From CAZISM01 sp964541895 (GTDB lineage: Bacteria; Zhuqueibacterota; Zhuqueibacteria; Residuimicrobiales; Residuimicrobiaceae), in NCBI GenBank assembly GCA_964541895.1, contig CAZISM010000014.1, positions 5,015 to 69,014 of the forward strand: DNA of 64,000 bases. Direction: 5' to 3'. The notes below the pieces were generated by a model. That model searched no databases. It was not told the origin of the DNA and saw only the letters and a program-made list of their open reading frames with translations. Shown here one piece after another: positions 1-8,015 of the stretch; positions within the stretch are counted from its first letter, which is position 1; the number at the start of each line of letters is the position of its first letter. The translations under genes were made by a program, and so were the position numbers.

Positions 1-636
1 AACGCGGTCTGCCATCTGCCGGTCGGTGTCGCGACCGCGTTATGCAACGGCTTTATCGCCATCATGGCCGCCCTGGCCGGATATGTGCTCTTTCAGGAAA
101 GTTTGCTGTTCAGGCAAATGGCGATGATTGCGCTGATTTTGTTGCTGGTATTTGCGCTGGGCTGGACGCGTTCACCCGCTGCGGCCGTCATTTCCTATGA
201 CATCACGGCCGGGTTGCGCAATGCTTTTTTCAGCGGACTCTTTTTGGGCATCGGCTTCAGCCTGGTCGGCGGCCTGTCGCGGCAGATACATCCGTTCCTC
301 ATCGGCTATGCCTGGGAGCTGGGAACAGGTGTCGTCGCCTGGCTGTGGATGTGGAGTAGAATCCGGAAGAGGGAGCGCCGCGCCTTGTTTGCCATCTCGC
401 TACGTGACTTTAGCCGGGTGATGCTGGCCGGTTCACCGACGCTGATCGGCACCGGTTTGTACGCCCTCTCCATGACCATGGGGCCGGTAGCCATTGCCAC
501 AGCGGTCATCAGCACGCAGATGGTCTTTACCACGTTGCTGGCACGCGTGAAGTACGGAGAAAAGTTGACGCTGGTCCAATGGATTCTTCTGCTGGCGGTC
601 TGCGTTGGCGTGATGATGTTAAAAATGGTGAGTTGA
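1..636 (+). CDS. DMT/EamA-family transporter, C-terminal part
   Basis: The reading frame is open from base 1, so the gene begins upstream of the window; 211 residues are visible. The protein is very hydrophobic, with about six membrane segments. It carries the segment PVGVATALCNGFIAI followed by a second five-helix repeat ending GVMMLKM, as in the drug/metabolite transporter (EamA) superfamily of inner-membrane small-molecule permeases. The substrate cannot be told from sequence. It converges with the DUF3307 gene on the other strand. The roughly 90-base gap between them shows no clear terminator. Confidence 0.75.
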   Translation, partial: NAVCHLPVGVATALCNGFIAIMAALAGYVLFQESLLFRQMAMIALILLLVFALGWTRSPAAAVISYDITAGLRNAFFSGLFLGIGFSLVGGLSRQIHPFLIGYAWELGTGVVAWLWMWSRIRKRERRALFAISLRDFSRVMLAGSPTLIGTGLYALSMTMGPVAIATAVISTQMVFTTLLARVKYGEKLTLVQWILLLAVCVGVMMLKMVS

Positions 637-726
637 CTTTGGCTAGGCCGTTATCGCGAGCCGGCTGGCACGCAGCCGCTGCGGGCGGATAGTATTGTCA
701 GAGGTGCGCAGCACGAAGAATACCGT

Positions 727-1446
727 TCAGCGCAAAACCCAGACGAAGGCGGCGCAGGTAGCGCAGATGACCAGATTGCAGATGATCTCCACCCATCGTT
801 GTGCAGGAACTTTGTTACGCGGTGACGACCATACATAGCCGGCAACAGGAACGAGCAGGATCAGGAGCGCGCAGGATTGGCCGAGAATCAGTCCCAGGGT
901 GCCGAGCAGCCGGGTGATGATACCGGGCCAGCGATCGCGCTGTTTCGGGAACAGCAGATGTCGATCCGGGTGGGTGCGATGCAACAGCGATTTTTCCACA
1001 TAGAAAATGACCAGCGATCCGGCAAAGGCCGCCAGCACCAGCGCGATCAGGATCAGCACAAAGCGGTCGTTGTAGTACAGGGGCGTTGTTGAGAGTTTGC
1101 CGTTCGTGAGGGTGCGGCCCAACCAGCGGCCGGCGATCCAGATGGAAAAGAAATGGAGAATTTGGTCCACGGTAAAATAGATGAAATTGTCCGTGGCCTT
1201 GCGAAGCGACAGGAACACTTTGGCGCGGTCGATGACGATATGGAGGAGCGTCAGCGCCAGAATGGCGATCCATGCGGCGGCCTGGGCCAGGAAAGGAAAA
1301 AAGATGATGAGGGCGACGGCGGTGAAAATACCGGCGTGCAGTAGAACCCCCATCATCGATTTTTGTTTTAGGCGGAATACCGTATCGGTCTGCAGAGGAA
1401 AATCTGCCAGCACGTGCGCCAGAAGGAGCAAATAGAAAAAGTTCAT
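727..1446 (-). CDS. DUF3307 domain membrane protein
   Basis: The 239-residue integral membrane protein begins with a helix containing LLLAHVLADFPLQTD, the signature of the DUF3307 family. About five or six further membrane segments follow. The family's function is unknown. It is the last gene of the minus-strand housekeeping run, 16 bases after rplI, so it is probably co-transcribed with ribosomal protein genes. Nothing in the sequence links it to the ribosome beyond this position. Confidence 0.75.
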   Translation of the reverse strand: MNFFYLLLLAHVLADFPLQTDTVFRLKQKSMMGVLLHAGIFTAVALIIFFPFLAQAAAWIAILALTLLHIVIDRAKVFLSLRKATDNFIYFTVDQILHFFSIWIAGRWLGRTLTNGKLSTTPLYYNDRFVLILIALVLAAFAGSLVIFYVEKSLLHRTHPDRHLLFPKQRDRWPGIITRLLGTLGLILGQSCALLILLVPVAGYVWSSPRNKVPAQRWVEIICNLVICATCAAFVWVLR

Positions 1447-1462
1447 GGCCGGCCGGGCTGGC

Positions 1463-1906
1463 TTATTCCTTGACGACCCAGACTTTGATCGTGGCGGTCA
1501 CTTCGGGATGAAGCTTGATCGGCACATCATAGACGCCGAGCGCTTTGATCGGGTCATCGAGCATGATTTTTTTGCGATCGATGTCATGGCCGGCATCCTT
1601 GAGCAGGTCGGCGACATTCTGGCTGGTGACGGAACCGAACAGTTTTTCTTCTTCACCGACCTGAACGGCGGCTGTGACCGAGACTTCGGACAGTTTGGCG
1701 GCCAGTTCTTCCGCTTCCTGTTTGCCTTTCAGGGCTTTTTGCGCCTGCGCCTTCAGTTCCTGCTGATAGACTTTCATATTCGCCGGGGTGGCGAGGATGG
1801 CCAGGCCCTGCGGAATCAGGTAATTCCTGGCAAAACCGTTTTTCACCTCCACCATATCGCCGGGCTGGCCTAATTTATGTATCTCTTTTTTCAGAATAAT
1901 CTTCAT
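1463..1906 (-). CDS. rplI: 50S ribosomal protein L9
   Basis: The 147-residue protein starts MKIILKKEIHKLGQPGDMVEVK, and the segment GFARNYLIPQGLA is the N-terminal RNA-binding motif of L9. A long central helix and the C-terminal domain follow, and the length is normal for the family. L9 binds 23S rRNA near the L1 stalk base. The gene lies 15 bases after rpsR and belongs to the conserved rpsF-ssb-rpsR-rplI order of many bacteria. An AGGAC-like ribosome binding site precedes the ATG. Confidence 0.97.
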   Translation of the reverse strand: MKIILKKEIHKLGQPGDMVEVKNGFARNYLIPQGLAILATPANMKVYQQELKAQAQKALKGKQEAEELAAKLSEVSVTAAVQVGEEEKLFGSVTSQNVADLLKDAGHDIDRKKIMLDDPIKALGVYDVPIKLHPEVTATIKVWVVKE

Positions 1907-1921
1907 TAGTATCGTCCTGAG

Positions 1922-2143
1922 TTATTTGGTCAAGTCGGAAACGTAGGGAATTAGGGCCAGTTCGCGGGCGATTTTAATCGCGTTGACGAGCAGGCGCTGG
2001 TGTTTGGCGCAGGTGCCTGAGGTGCGACGCGGGATGATTTTGCCCTGCTCCGTGGTGAAGCGCATGAGCTTTTTTTCATCCTTATAATCAATATAATCGA
2101 TTTTGTCTTCACAAAATCGACAAATCCGTTTTTTCTTCAGCAT
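1922..2143 (-). CDS. rpsR: 30S ribosomal protein S18
   Basis: The 73-residue protein contains the S18 core IDYIDYKDEKKLMRF and KIIPRRTSGTCAKHQR. S18 pairs with S6 on the platform of the small subunit. The N-terminal pair CRFCE is of the type seen in S18 proteins that keep cysteines capable of metal binding. The gene lies between ssb and rplI in the standard order. An AGGAG-type ribosome binding site (complement of 2149-2153) supports the start. Confidence 0.97.
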   Translation of the reverse strand: MLKKKRICRFCEDKIDYIDYKDEKKLMRFTTEQGKIIPRRTSGTCAKHQRLLVNAIKIARELALIPYVSDLTK

Positions 2144-2173
2144 GGGGACTCCTTCTGGCAGTTAGGGACGCAA

Positions 2174-2716
2174 CTACAATTTTAGATCTTGGTAGCCAAA
2201 ATCAAAATCAGTGGGTTCTATTTTTTGAAATTCGATCTGTTCGCTTGCGGGTTTGGTCTCCTGCGGCGGCGCGCTTTCGGCGGTCGCTTCGGCCGATGGC
2301 GAAGGTTCTCCGGCCGCCGGTTTTTCCGCCGTGTCAGACCCTGCTACCAGCTCTTCCACATCCCGGTCCGACTTGCGGTCGAGAAATTGGATGCGACGGG
2401 CACGGATTTCGACGACGTTGCGCGTCGTTCCGTCTTCATTGTGCCAGTTGCGGCTCTGCAGTTCGCCGTCGATGAGGACGGAGTGACCTTTTTTTAACAC
2501 CTCGTTGCACGCATCCGCCAGCCGATGCCAGGCTACGACGCCGACATAACAGATATTTTCGCGCCATATGCCCGAGTTGTCCCGGTACTTTCTATTGGAT
2601 GCGATATAGAAATTAACTACGGCGGTGCCGTTGGAGGTCTTGCGATAGATCGGATCCGATGTCAGATTACCCGCAACCAACACATTATTGATATCAGGCA
2701 TTTTTAAATCAGGCAT
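2174..2716 (-). CDS. ssb: Single-stranded DNA-binding protein
   Basis: This is a 180-residue SSB with an N-terminal OB fold (NNVLVAGNLTSDP, then WRENICYVGVVAWHRLADAC, then VLIDGELQSRNW). A Pro/Ala/Glu-rich linker of about 60 residues follows. I chose the ATG at 2716 because GGAGA stands 7 bases upstream; an ATG at 2701 is the alternative, and a longer frame upstream lacks SSB homology. SSB coats single-stranded DNA in replication and repair. The canonical acidic tip ending in IPF is absent: the protein ends GYQDLKL. The gene lies between rpsF and rpsR, as usual. Confidence 0.95.
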   Translation of the reverse strand: MPDLKMPDINNVLVAGNLTSDPIYRKTSNGTAVVNFYIASNRKYRDNSGIWRENICYVGVVAWHRLADACNEVLKKGHSVLIDGELQSRNWHNEDGTTRNVVEIRARRIQFLDRKSDRDVEELVAGSDTAEKPAAGEPSPSAEATAESAPPQETKPASEQIEFQKIEPTDFDFGYQDLKL

Positions 2717-2811
2717 ACCGATTCTCCATGGGCCATGCCGGACAGCGGCATGACACCCTGCTTGATGAGGCAAGCGATCCTATTGTTAGGCAACAGAGCG
2801 CTCTCGCCGGT

Positions 2812-3213
2812 TCAGGCTTGGGCCGCCGGTTCGGCGACCGGAGCCGGTGCCGGTGTTTCCGCCAGAACCGGAATGGTCTCTGTGCGCGGCGCAGCCACCA
2901 TCTGGCCGGCCAGGGACTTTAGCGCCTTTTTATCCAGTTTGATGATCATGGTGCGCAAGAGCGATTCGTTGAGACGGTATTCGCGGTCAAGCTGTTTGAT
3001 CATGGCCGGGGGACCGTCGAATCGAACAAAGACATAAAAACCATATTGACGTTTGTTGATTTCATACGCCAGCCGGCGTTTGCCCCAGCGATCCAGAGAT
3101 TCCACGGTGCCGCCGTTGGCGGAAATGAAACGCTCGTATTTGCTGATAATGCTGTCGATCTCTTCCGGTTTGAGGAGAGAATCGATCACTATGACGGTTT
3201 CATACTTTCGCAA
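2812..3213 (-). CDS. rpsF: 30S ribosomal protein S6
   Basis: The 133-residue protein starts MRKYETVIVIDSLLKPEE, with WGKRRLAYEINKRQYGFYV in the middle, the standard S6 ferredoxin-like fold. It has an Ala/Pro/Glu-rich C-terminal extension of roughly 30 residues. S6 forms the platform of the 30S subunit with S18, whose gene lies two positions downstream. A clear AGGAGG-like ribosome binding site lies just upstream (complement of 3219-3224). Confidence 0.97.
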   Translation of the reverse strand: MRKYETVIVIDSLLKPEEIDSIISKYERFISANGGTVESLDRWGKRRLAYEINKRQYGFYVFVRFDGPPAMIKQLDREYRLNESLLRTMIIKLDKKALKSLAGQMVAAPRTETIPVLAETPAPAPVAEPAAQA

Positions 3214-3240
3214 GTTGATCCTCCTTGGTGGTTCGGGGTG

Positions 3241-3828
3241 TTATACCCCTGCATGGTTAAATTGGTTCATAGCCCGGTCAATGCCGTGTTCGATGAAACA
3301 GGTAACGGCGTCGATACAGGTATTCAAGGCCTCGTCAATCAGCGGCCATTCTGTTTTTGAAAACCGTGCGAGCACGATATCGGCCAGTTCTCCTGCCGGG
3401 ACCTGGCTGCGGATGCCGATCCGCAACCGGCTCACCTGGGTGGTGCCCAGATGGGAGAGGATGGAGGCCAGGCCTTTGTGGCCGCCGGCGGTGCCGTTCG
3501 CGCGCAGCCGCAGCCGGCCTGCCGGCAGATCGTGATCGTCCAGCACGACCAGAATGTTGGCCGGATCGATGCGATAATAGCCGACCAGGGCTGCCACGGC
3601 CTGACCGCTCAGATTCATATAGGTCTGTGGCTTGGCCAGCAGCAACGGCTTGCCGGCCCAGGTGGTGATCGCCAGTTCGGCTTGACTCTTGTCTGATTTA
3701 AAAGAACAGGAGCACTGGTCTGCCAGACGATCCAGAAGCAGGAAGCCGAGATTGTGACGTGTCAGGTGGTAACGCCGGCCGGGATTGCCCAAGCCGACGA
3801 CCAGATAGCGTTCCGTTGACAACGTCAA
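3241..3828 (-). CDS. pth: Peptidyl-tRNA hydrolase
   Basis: The 195-residue protein has the Pth signature VVGLGNPGRRYHLTRHNLGF. The general-base His is at 25, a conserved Asn at 72 in KPQTYMNLSG, and the catalytic Asp near 97 in VVLDDHDLPAG. It releases peptides from prematurely dropped peptidyl-tRNA in the cytoplasm. The gene starts 8 bases after rplY, and rplY-pth pairing is common in bacteria. Length is normal. Confidence 0.96.
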   Translation of the reverse strand: MTLSTERYLVVGLGNPGRRYHLTRHNLGFLLLDRLADQCSCSFKSDKSQAELAITTWAGKPLLLAKPQTYMNLSGQAVAALVGYYRIDPANILVVLDDHDLPAGRLRLRANGTAGGHKGLASILSHLGTTQVSRLRIGIRSQVPAGELADIVLARFSKTEWPLIDEALNTCIDAVTCFIEHGIDRAMNQFNHAGV

Positions 3829-3836
3829 CGCTCACC

Positions 3837-4478
3837 TCACTCCTCTGTTTCTTTTTCAGCTTCGGCTTTTTTGCCGATCAATTCAGGTTCTGCCGGTCCG
3901 GCTTCACCGGTCGGCGCCGTCTCTTCGGTTATGCGCAGGGCGGTGATGGTCACGATCGGCCGTTCCAGATCACCCAGAACCCGGATCTTGTCCAGATGCA
4001 CATCGGAAAGGTGCAGCGAGTCGCCGATTTTAAGTTCAGTGACATCCAGTTCGATCTTGTCGGGAATATCGCTGGGCAGACACTCGATTTCGATTTCACG
4101 CATCAATTGCTGCATGATGCCGCCTTCGGTCTTGACGCCGTAGGACACGCCAGTCAGGTGGACCGGGACTTCCACGGAGATCTTTTCGGTCATGGACACG
4201 CCCATGAGATCCACATGGATCGGTTGATGGGATAGCGGATCCCATTGCACCTCGCGGATGACGCATTTTTCCGGCGCCTGGCCGTCAAAAGCCACATCGA
4301 ACAGGGCGGATTCGGTATGGATCATACCGATCAGCGCCTTGGCATTTACAGCGAACGACTTGCTTTTTTCGCCGTGACGATAAAAAATACCGGGCACATC
4401 GCCCAGTCGTCGCAGTCGGCGTGCCGCGGCTGAACCTTGTTCGGCCCTGGTTTTTGCTTCAATCACGTTTTCAGCCAT
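3837..4478 (-). CDS. rplY: 50S ribosomal protein L25/general stress protein Ctc
   Basis: The 213-residue protein has an N-terminal 5S-rRNA-binding L25 domain (RRLRRLGDVPGIFYRHGEKS) and a C-terminal TL5/CTC beta domain (about residues 95-180, with EGGIMQQLMREIEIECLPSDIP). An acidic Glu-rich tail follows. The two-domain length matches the long TL5/Ctc form rather than the short E. coli form. It sits between prs and pth, the usual context. Confidence 0.95.
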   Translation of the reverse strand: MAENVIEAKTRAEQGSAAARRLRRLGDVPGIFYRHGEKSKSFAVNAKALIGMIHTESALFDVAFDGQAPEKCVIREVQWDPLSHQPIHVDLMGVSMTEKISVEVPVHLTGVSYGVKTEGGIMQQLMREIEIECLPSDIPDKIELDVTELKIGDSLHLSDVHLDKIRVLGDLERPIVTITALRITEETAPTGEAGPAEPELIGKKAEAEKETEE

Positions 4479-4506
4479 TTGGATTCCTTACTTGATTCGG
4501 TTTATG

Positions 4507-5481
4507 TTACAGAATCGGTCCTTTTTCCGGGAACAGATCCGAAATGGACCTTTCTTTGTGAATTCGTTTGATGCCTTCAGCGAGCAGCGGCGCCACCGAA
4601 AGGATTTCAAATTTGTCGATCATTTTGGATTCGGGGATGTGAACCGAATCCGTGAAATAGCATTTGTTAATCATGGATTTCTGCAATTTTTCCGGAGCAG
4701 CGCCGGAGAGAATGCCGTGCGCGGCCGCCACGGATACGCTGTGGGCGCCTTTTTCGTGCAGCACCAGAGCGCCGTTGGCGAGGGTGCCGCCGGTATCGAC
4801 GAGATCGTCCACCAGCAGAACGTCCTTGCCGTCCACGTCACCGATCAGTTGATGGGTCACCTCGCAGACGTTGTGTTTGGTGCGGGTTTTATCCAGCATC
4901 ACCAGGGGCGTGCCCAGCCGGCGCGCATACGAGCGCGCCATGTGGATGCCGCCGATGTCCGGTGAAGCCACGACGAGGTTGGAGGTATCCATCACGGCCT
5001 TGAAGTGATCGATAAAAACCACAGCGGCATAAAGATGGTCGAGCGGAATATCAAAATAGCCCTGCAGCTGCGGTGTGTGCATATCCATCGCCAGGATGCG
5101 ATCCGCCCCGGCTTTGACGATCAGGTTGGCGACCAGTTTGGCGGTGATGGCGACGCGTGGCTGATCCTTGCGGTCCTGGCGCGCATAGCCGTAATAGGGC
5201 AGCACCGCGGTGATTCGATTGGCGGAGGCCCGCTTGGCCGCATCGATCATGATCAGCAGTTCAAAGATATTGTCGCTGGGTGCGTTGGTGGACTGGATGA
5301 GGAAGACATCGGTGCCGCGGATGTTCTCCTCATATTTGACCCAGATCTCCCCGTCGGAAAAATTCTTGATGGTGATTTGCCCCAACTCTTTGCCGACGCT
5401 GGCGGAAATGCGTTGCGCCAGTGCGGGATTGGACCGGCCGGAGAAGAGTTTGACTTCTCGTTGGCTGTCGCTCGCCGTCAT
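4507..5481 (-). CDS. prs: Ribose-phosphate pyrophosphokinase (PRPP synthetase)
   Basis: This 324-residue enzyme makes PRPP from ribose-5-phosphate and ATP for nucleotide, His and Trp synthesis. It contains FSDGEIWVKYEENIRG, the flexible ATP loop region RQDRKDQPR, and the PRPP-binding loop DVLLVDDLVDTGGTLAN. The frame stays open upstream through the tRNA-Gln gene, but the ATG at 5481 is the right start: it has AAGGAT 5-6 bases upstream and MTASDSQREVKLFSG matches the family N-terminus. It lies between tRNA-Gln and rplY. Confidence 0.96.
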   Translation of the reverse strand: MTASDSQREVKLFSGRSNPALAQRISASVGKELGQITIKNFSDGEIWVKYEENIRGTDVFLIQSTNAPSDNIFELLIMIDAAKRASANRITAVLPYYGYARQDRKDQPRVAITAKLVANLIVKAGADRILAMDMHTPQLQGYFDIPLDHLYAAVVFIDHFKAVMDTSNLVVASPDIGGIHMARSYARRLGTPLVMLDKTRTKHNVCEVTHQLIGDVDGKDVLLVDDLVDTGGTLANGALVLHEKGAHSVSVAAAHGILSGAAPEKLQKSMINKCYFTDSVHIPESKMIDKFEILSVAPLLAEGIKRIHKERSISDLFPEKGPIL

Positions 5482-5576
5482 GGTTATCCTTATGTAATAG
5501 ACAGGGTTTTTAGCAACACAGGCGTCTGAGCCACGGACAGGCCTGGCCTGTTCGCAGTCTCTGGAAGCGCGCACGG

Positions 5577-5652
5577 TGGCTGGGGCGGGAGGATTCGAAC
5601 CTCCGAATGCGGGAACCAAAGTCCCGTGTCTTAGCCACTTGACGACGCCCCA
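5577..5652 (-). tRNA. tRNA-Gln (anticodon UUG)
   Basis: The minus strand folds into a full 76-nt cloverleaf. The acceptor pairing TGGGGCG/CGCCCCA gives a U1-A72 first pair, the discriminator is G73 and the CCA end is encoded. The anticodon stem is CGGGA/TCCCG with loop CTTTGGT, giving anticodon TTG. The T arm is GGAGG-TTCGAAT-CCTCC. It reads CAA glutamine codons. It lies between ispE and prs and is probably cut from their transcript. Its presence matters because a GatD/GatE amidotransferase is encoded 32 kb away. Confidence 0.96.
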
Positions 5653-5670
5653 GTGTCATGGGAACCAGCG

Positions 5671-6534
5671 TCAGTGCTCGTTCCTGATTGTAGGTGTGGG
5701 AGAAAAGATAAATCGTTGGTAGGACGTACCAACGCCGAGAAATGCCTCCTCGGCACGGGCTCGAGTAGTGTATAGACCGAATATGCTGGAGCCGCTGCCG
5801 GACATGCGGCTGTAAAACGCGCCGGCAGTTGCGAGCTGTTTGCGCAAATGGTCGAGCTCCGGAAACTTTTCAAAGACCACATCTTCCAGATCGTTGTGCA
5901 GAGCATCCTGCCAACAGCCTGGGTTGGTGATATAATCTGTCAAGCTATACAATTTATGGTTTTTTTGCCTTTTTGTCAAGTCCAAATTGAGATTTTGGTA
6001 TGCCCAGGCGGTGGAAACGGCAAAGCCGGGATAGATGAGCACGCCCCAATAGTCGTGGGGTATGGTGAGGGCCGCGAGCTGTTCGCCGGTGCCGGTGCCG
6101 AGGGCCGCGCCGCCGCGAATGAAAAAGGCCACGTCTGCGCCCAAACGGCCGGCCAGGTGCAGCAGGTCAGCCTCCGGCAGCGACAACTGCCACAACCAGT
6201 TCAGCGCCTTCAGGGTGGCGGCGGCATCGCTGCTGCCGCCACCCAAACCGGCGCCGATAGGAATCCGTTTGCGGATCGTGATATCAACGCCCTGGTTGGT
6301 GCCGCTGTGTTGCTGCAGCAGGGTGGCTGCTTTGTACACCAGGTTGCCGGTATCGGCGGGGCAGCCCGGGTCATCGCTGTGCAGGCGTATTTCGTCCTGG
6401 TGCGGTAAAAAGATCAATTCATCGCAGAGGCTGATTTCCTGAAATATGGTTTCCAGATCGTGGTAGCCGTCGGCGCGTCTGCCGATAATCCGCAAACCCA
6501 GGTTGATTTTGGCGTGGGCGTGTATTTGTAGCAT
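5671..6534 (-). CDS. ispE: 4-diphosphocytidyl-2-C-methyl-D-erythritol kinase
   Basis: This 287-residue GHMP kinase is from the non-mevalonate (MEP) isoprenoid pathway. It contains AHAKINLGLRIIGRRADGYH at the N-terminus and the glycine-rich ATP loop PIGAGLGGGSSDAAATL near residue 95. DVAFFIRGGAALGTGTGE and SRMSGSGSSIFG follow in family order. It phosphorylates CDP-methylerythritol. AAGGAT precedes the ATG. It heads the housekeeping run, with tRNA-Gln and prs directly downstream. Confidence 0.95.
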   Translation of the reverse strand: MLQIHAHAKINLGLRIIGRRADGYHDLETIFQEISLCDELIFLPHQDEIRLHSDDPGCPADTGNLVYKAATLLQQHSGTNQGVDITIRKRIPIGAGLGGGSSDAAATLKALNWLWQLSLPEADLLHLAGRLGADVAFFIRGGAALGTGTGEQLAALTIPHDYWGVLIYPGFAVSTAWAYQNLNLDLTKRQKNHKLYSLTDYITNPGCWQDALHNDLEDVVFEKFPELDHLRKQLATAGAFYSRMSGSGSSIFGLYTTRARAEEAFLGVGTSYQRFIFSPTPTIRNEH

Positions 6535-6630
6535 AACCTGTCAAATCCTTGCTTTCGGGCGGGGTGACCTGGCCAACGCCGCGCGCACATGGTGAAGGAG
6601 GGGGGTGAGTGCCGCAACCGGCTGTGCGCG

Positions 6631-6656
6631 CCGCGGGAGCATGGCGCCGCCCGCGG
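6631..6656 (-). other. GC-rich hairpin downstream of the BMC shell gene
   Basis: Arms CCGCGGG (6631-6637) and CCCGCGG (6650-6656) form a perfect 7-bp stem with a 12-nt loop, about 40 bases after the stop of the shell gene. There is no T tract, so it is not a standard intrinsic terminator. It may protect the 3' end of the transcript or attenuate read-through into ispE. Confidence 0.35.
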
Positions 6657-6692
6657 TGTGCATGGTCTGGTCCTGCTGGGCCTGCGGGTGTC

Positions 6693-6983
6693 TCAGCTTA
6701 CTGCTTTGGCGGCCGAACCTTTGGGCAGCATGGTCTCTACATCGCCGTGCGGTCTGGGGATGACATGTACAGACACCAGTTCACCGACTTTTTCCGCTGC
6801 GGCGGCGCCGGCGTCCGTAGCCGCTTTGACGGCCCCGACATCGCCGCGCACCAAAATCGTAACCAGGCCTCCGCCCACTTTTTCGGAACCGATCAACGTC
6901 ACTTTGGCCGCTTTCAGCATGGCATCCGCTGCCTCAATAGCCGCCACCAGCCCTTTTGTTTCGATCAACCCTAACGCTTCCAT
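6693..6983 (-). CDS. Bacterial microcompartment hexameric shell protein (BMC-H, PduA/EutM-like)
   Basis: The 96-residue single BMC domain protein starts MEALGLIETKGLVAAIEAAD and contains GLVTILVRGDVGAVKAATDAG, closely matching canonical BMC-H proteins such as PduA, EutM and CsoS1. These form hexameric tiles of proteinaceous organelles. The pore loop reads KVGGGLV (Gly37-39) where PduA has GSG, so a wide Gly-lined pore is expected. No other shell protein, pentamer (EutN/CcmL) or encapsulated enzyme is encoded nearby. It has its own promoter on the minus strand and faces lpxH divergently. Confidence 0.93.
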   Translation of the reverse strand: MEALGLIETKGLVAAIEAADAMLKAAKVTLIGSEKVGGGLVTILVRGDVGAVKAATDAGAAAAEKVGELVSVHVIPRPHGDVETMLPKGSAAKAVS

Positions 6984-7030
6984 GTATGGTGATCCCTCTC
7001 TTGTTTTTGCCTGCGTGAATGATTTGGATA

Positions 7031-7059
7031 AAAGTAATAAACTTGGCGACGATTGTCAA
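7031..7059 (-). promoter_or_regulatory. Sigma-70-type promoter of the BMC shell gene
   Basis: On the minus strand TTGACA (complement of 7054-7059) is a perfect -35 box. It is followed after exactly 17 bases by TACTTT (complement of 7031-7036) as -10. Transcription should start near 7024, giving a leader of about 40 nt with a GAGAGGGA purine-rich ribosome binding site before the ATG at 6983. The match suggests strong, possibly constitutive expression. Confidence 0.6.
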
Positions 7060-7201
7060 CATTTTTTCCAATCGAAACGCCTGCCAAGGCAAGATCGCCC
7101 TTGCATTTATGTGCGGTTATGATTAAATTTTGGCTTATGATACAAGCAGCCGGCCTGCGCAGGGCACGGGTTATCAGCGCCTGATTCAGGGATTATGCAC
7201 G

Positions 7202-7972
7202 ATGAGTGAAACCGTTTTTATCATATCCGATGCTCATATCGGCGCGCAGAGTGCGGGCGAAGAAGGAAGAAAAGTTTCTCTGCTGCGTTCTTTTCTGCAT
7301 CACGTGGCCGGCGAGTCCGGCCGGCTGATCATAAACGGCGATCTGTTTGATTTCTGGTTTGAATATCGGCACGCGGTACCACGTCGGCACTTCCACCTGA
7401 TCGCGCAGTTGGCGCAGATGGCGCAGGATGGAACCGTGATTGATTACGTGGCGGGCAATCACGACTTCTGGCTGGGTTCGTTCATGTCGCACGAGGTGGG
7501 ATTGCGCATCCACCGTGACGCCTTCGAGTTGGGGGTGGCCGGCCGACGCATCCATATCCGCCATGGCGACGGTCTGTTGAAAAAAGATCACGCCTATCGC
7601 ATGTTGAAAAGAGTTCTGCGCCACCCGCTGAATATTTTTTTATACCGCCTGCTGCATCCCGACGTCGGTGTGCCCCTGGCGCTGCACTTTTCGCAGATGA
7701 GCCGCAATGCAGATAAAAACGGCTATTATAAAACCGATCAGGAGTACCGGGCATGGGCCTTTCGCAGAATTGACGAAGGCTATGATGGTGTTGTGTTGGG
7801 CCATTCGCATATCCCGGCGCTGGTGCCGTACGGCCGCGGCTGGTACGGCAACGCCGGCAACTGGATTCACTCCTTTACGTTTTTAAAGATGGAAGACGGG
7901 CAGCCGCAACTGTATCGCTGGGACGGCGCGGCGGTCCCGTTGCCCGCTGACGCGGCCGAACGCCTTCGCTGA
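7202..7972 (+). CDS. lpxH: UDP-2,3-diacylglucosamine diphosphatase-like metallophosphoesterase
   Basis: The 256-residue protein has the calcineurin-like metal motifs in LpxH order: SDAHIG at the N-terminus, NGDLFDFWFE, AGNHDFWLG, HGDG and GHSHIP. LpxH removes UMP from UDP-2,3-diacylglucosamine to make lipid X in lipid A synthesis at the inner membrane. I chose the ATG at 7202 over an upstream frame start because MSETVFIISDAHIG is the family N-terminus. It stands alone before mreC, 43 bases away. Other UDP-sugar pyrophosphatases of this fold are possible. Confidence 0.82.
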   Translation: MSETVFIISDAHIGAQSAGEEGRKVSLLRSFLHHVAGESGRLIINGDLFDFWFEYRHAVPRRHFHLIAQLAQMAQDGTVIDYVAGNHDFWLGSFMSHEVGLRIHRDAFELGVAGRRIHIRHGDGLLKKDHAYRMLKRVLRHPLNIFLYRLLHPDVGVPLALHFSQMSRNADKNGYYKTDQEYRAWAFRRIDEGYDGVVLGHSHIPALVPYGRGWYGNAGNWIHSFTFLKMEDGQPQLYRWDGAAVPLPADAAERLR

Positions 7973-8015
7973 GCCGGCGGACGGCAACACGGTTATCCGG
8001 TCTGGAGTACTGGCA

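Noticed and set aside
5482..5619. N-terminal extension of prs reading through the tRNA-Gln gene.
   Set aside because: The frame overlaps a complete tRNA, and the ATG at 5481 has a ribosome binding site and the family N-terminus.
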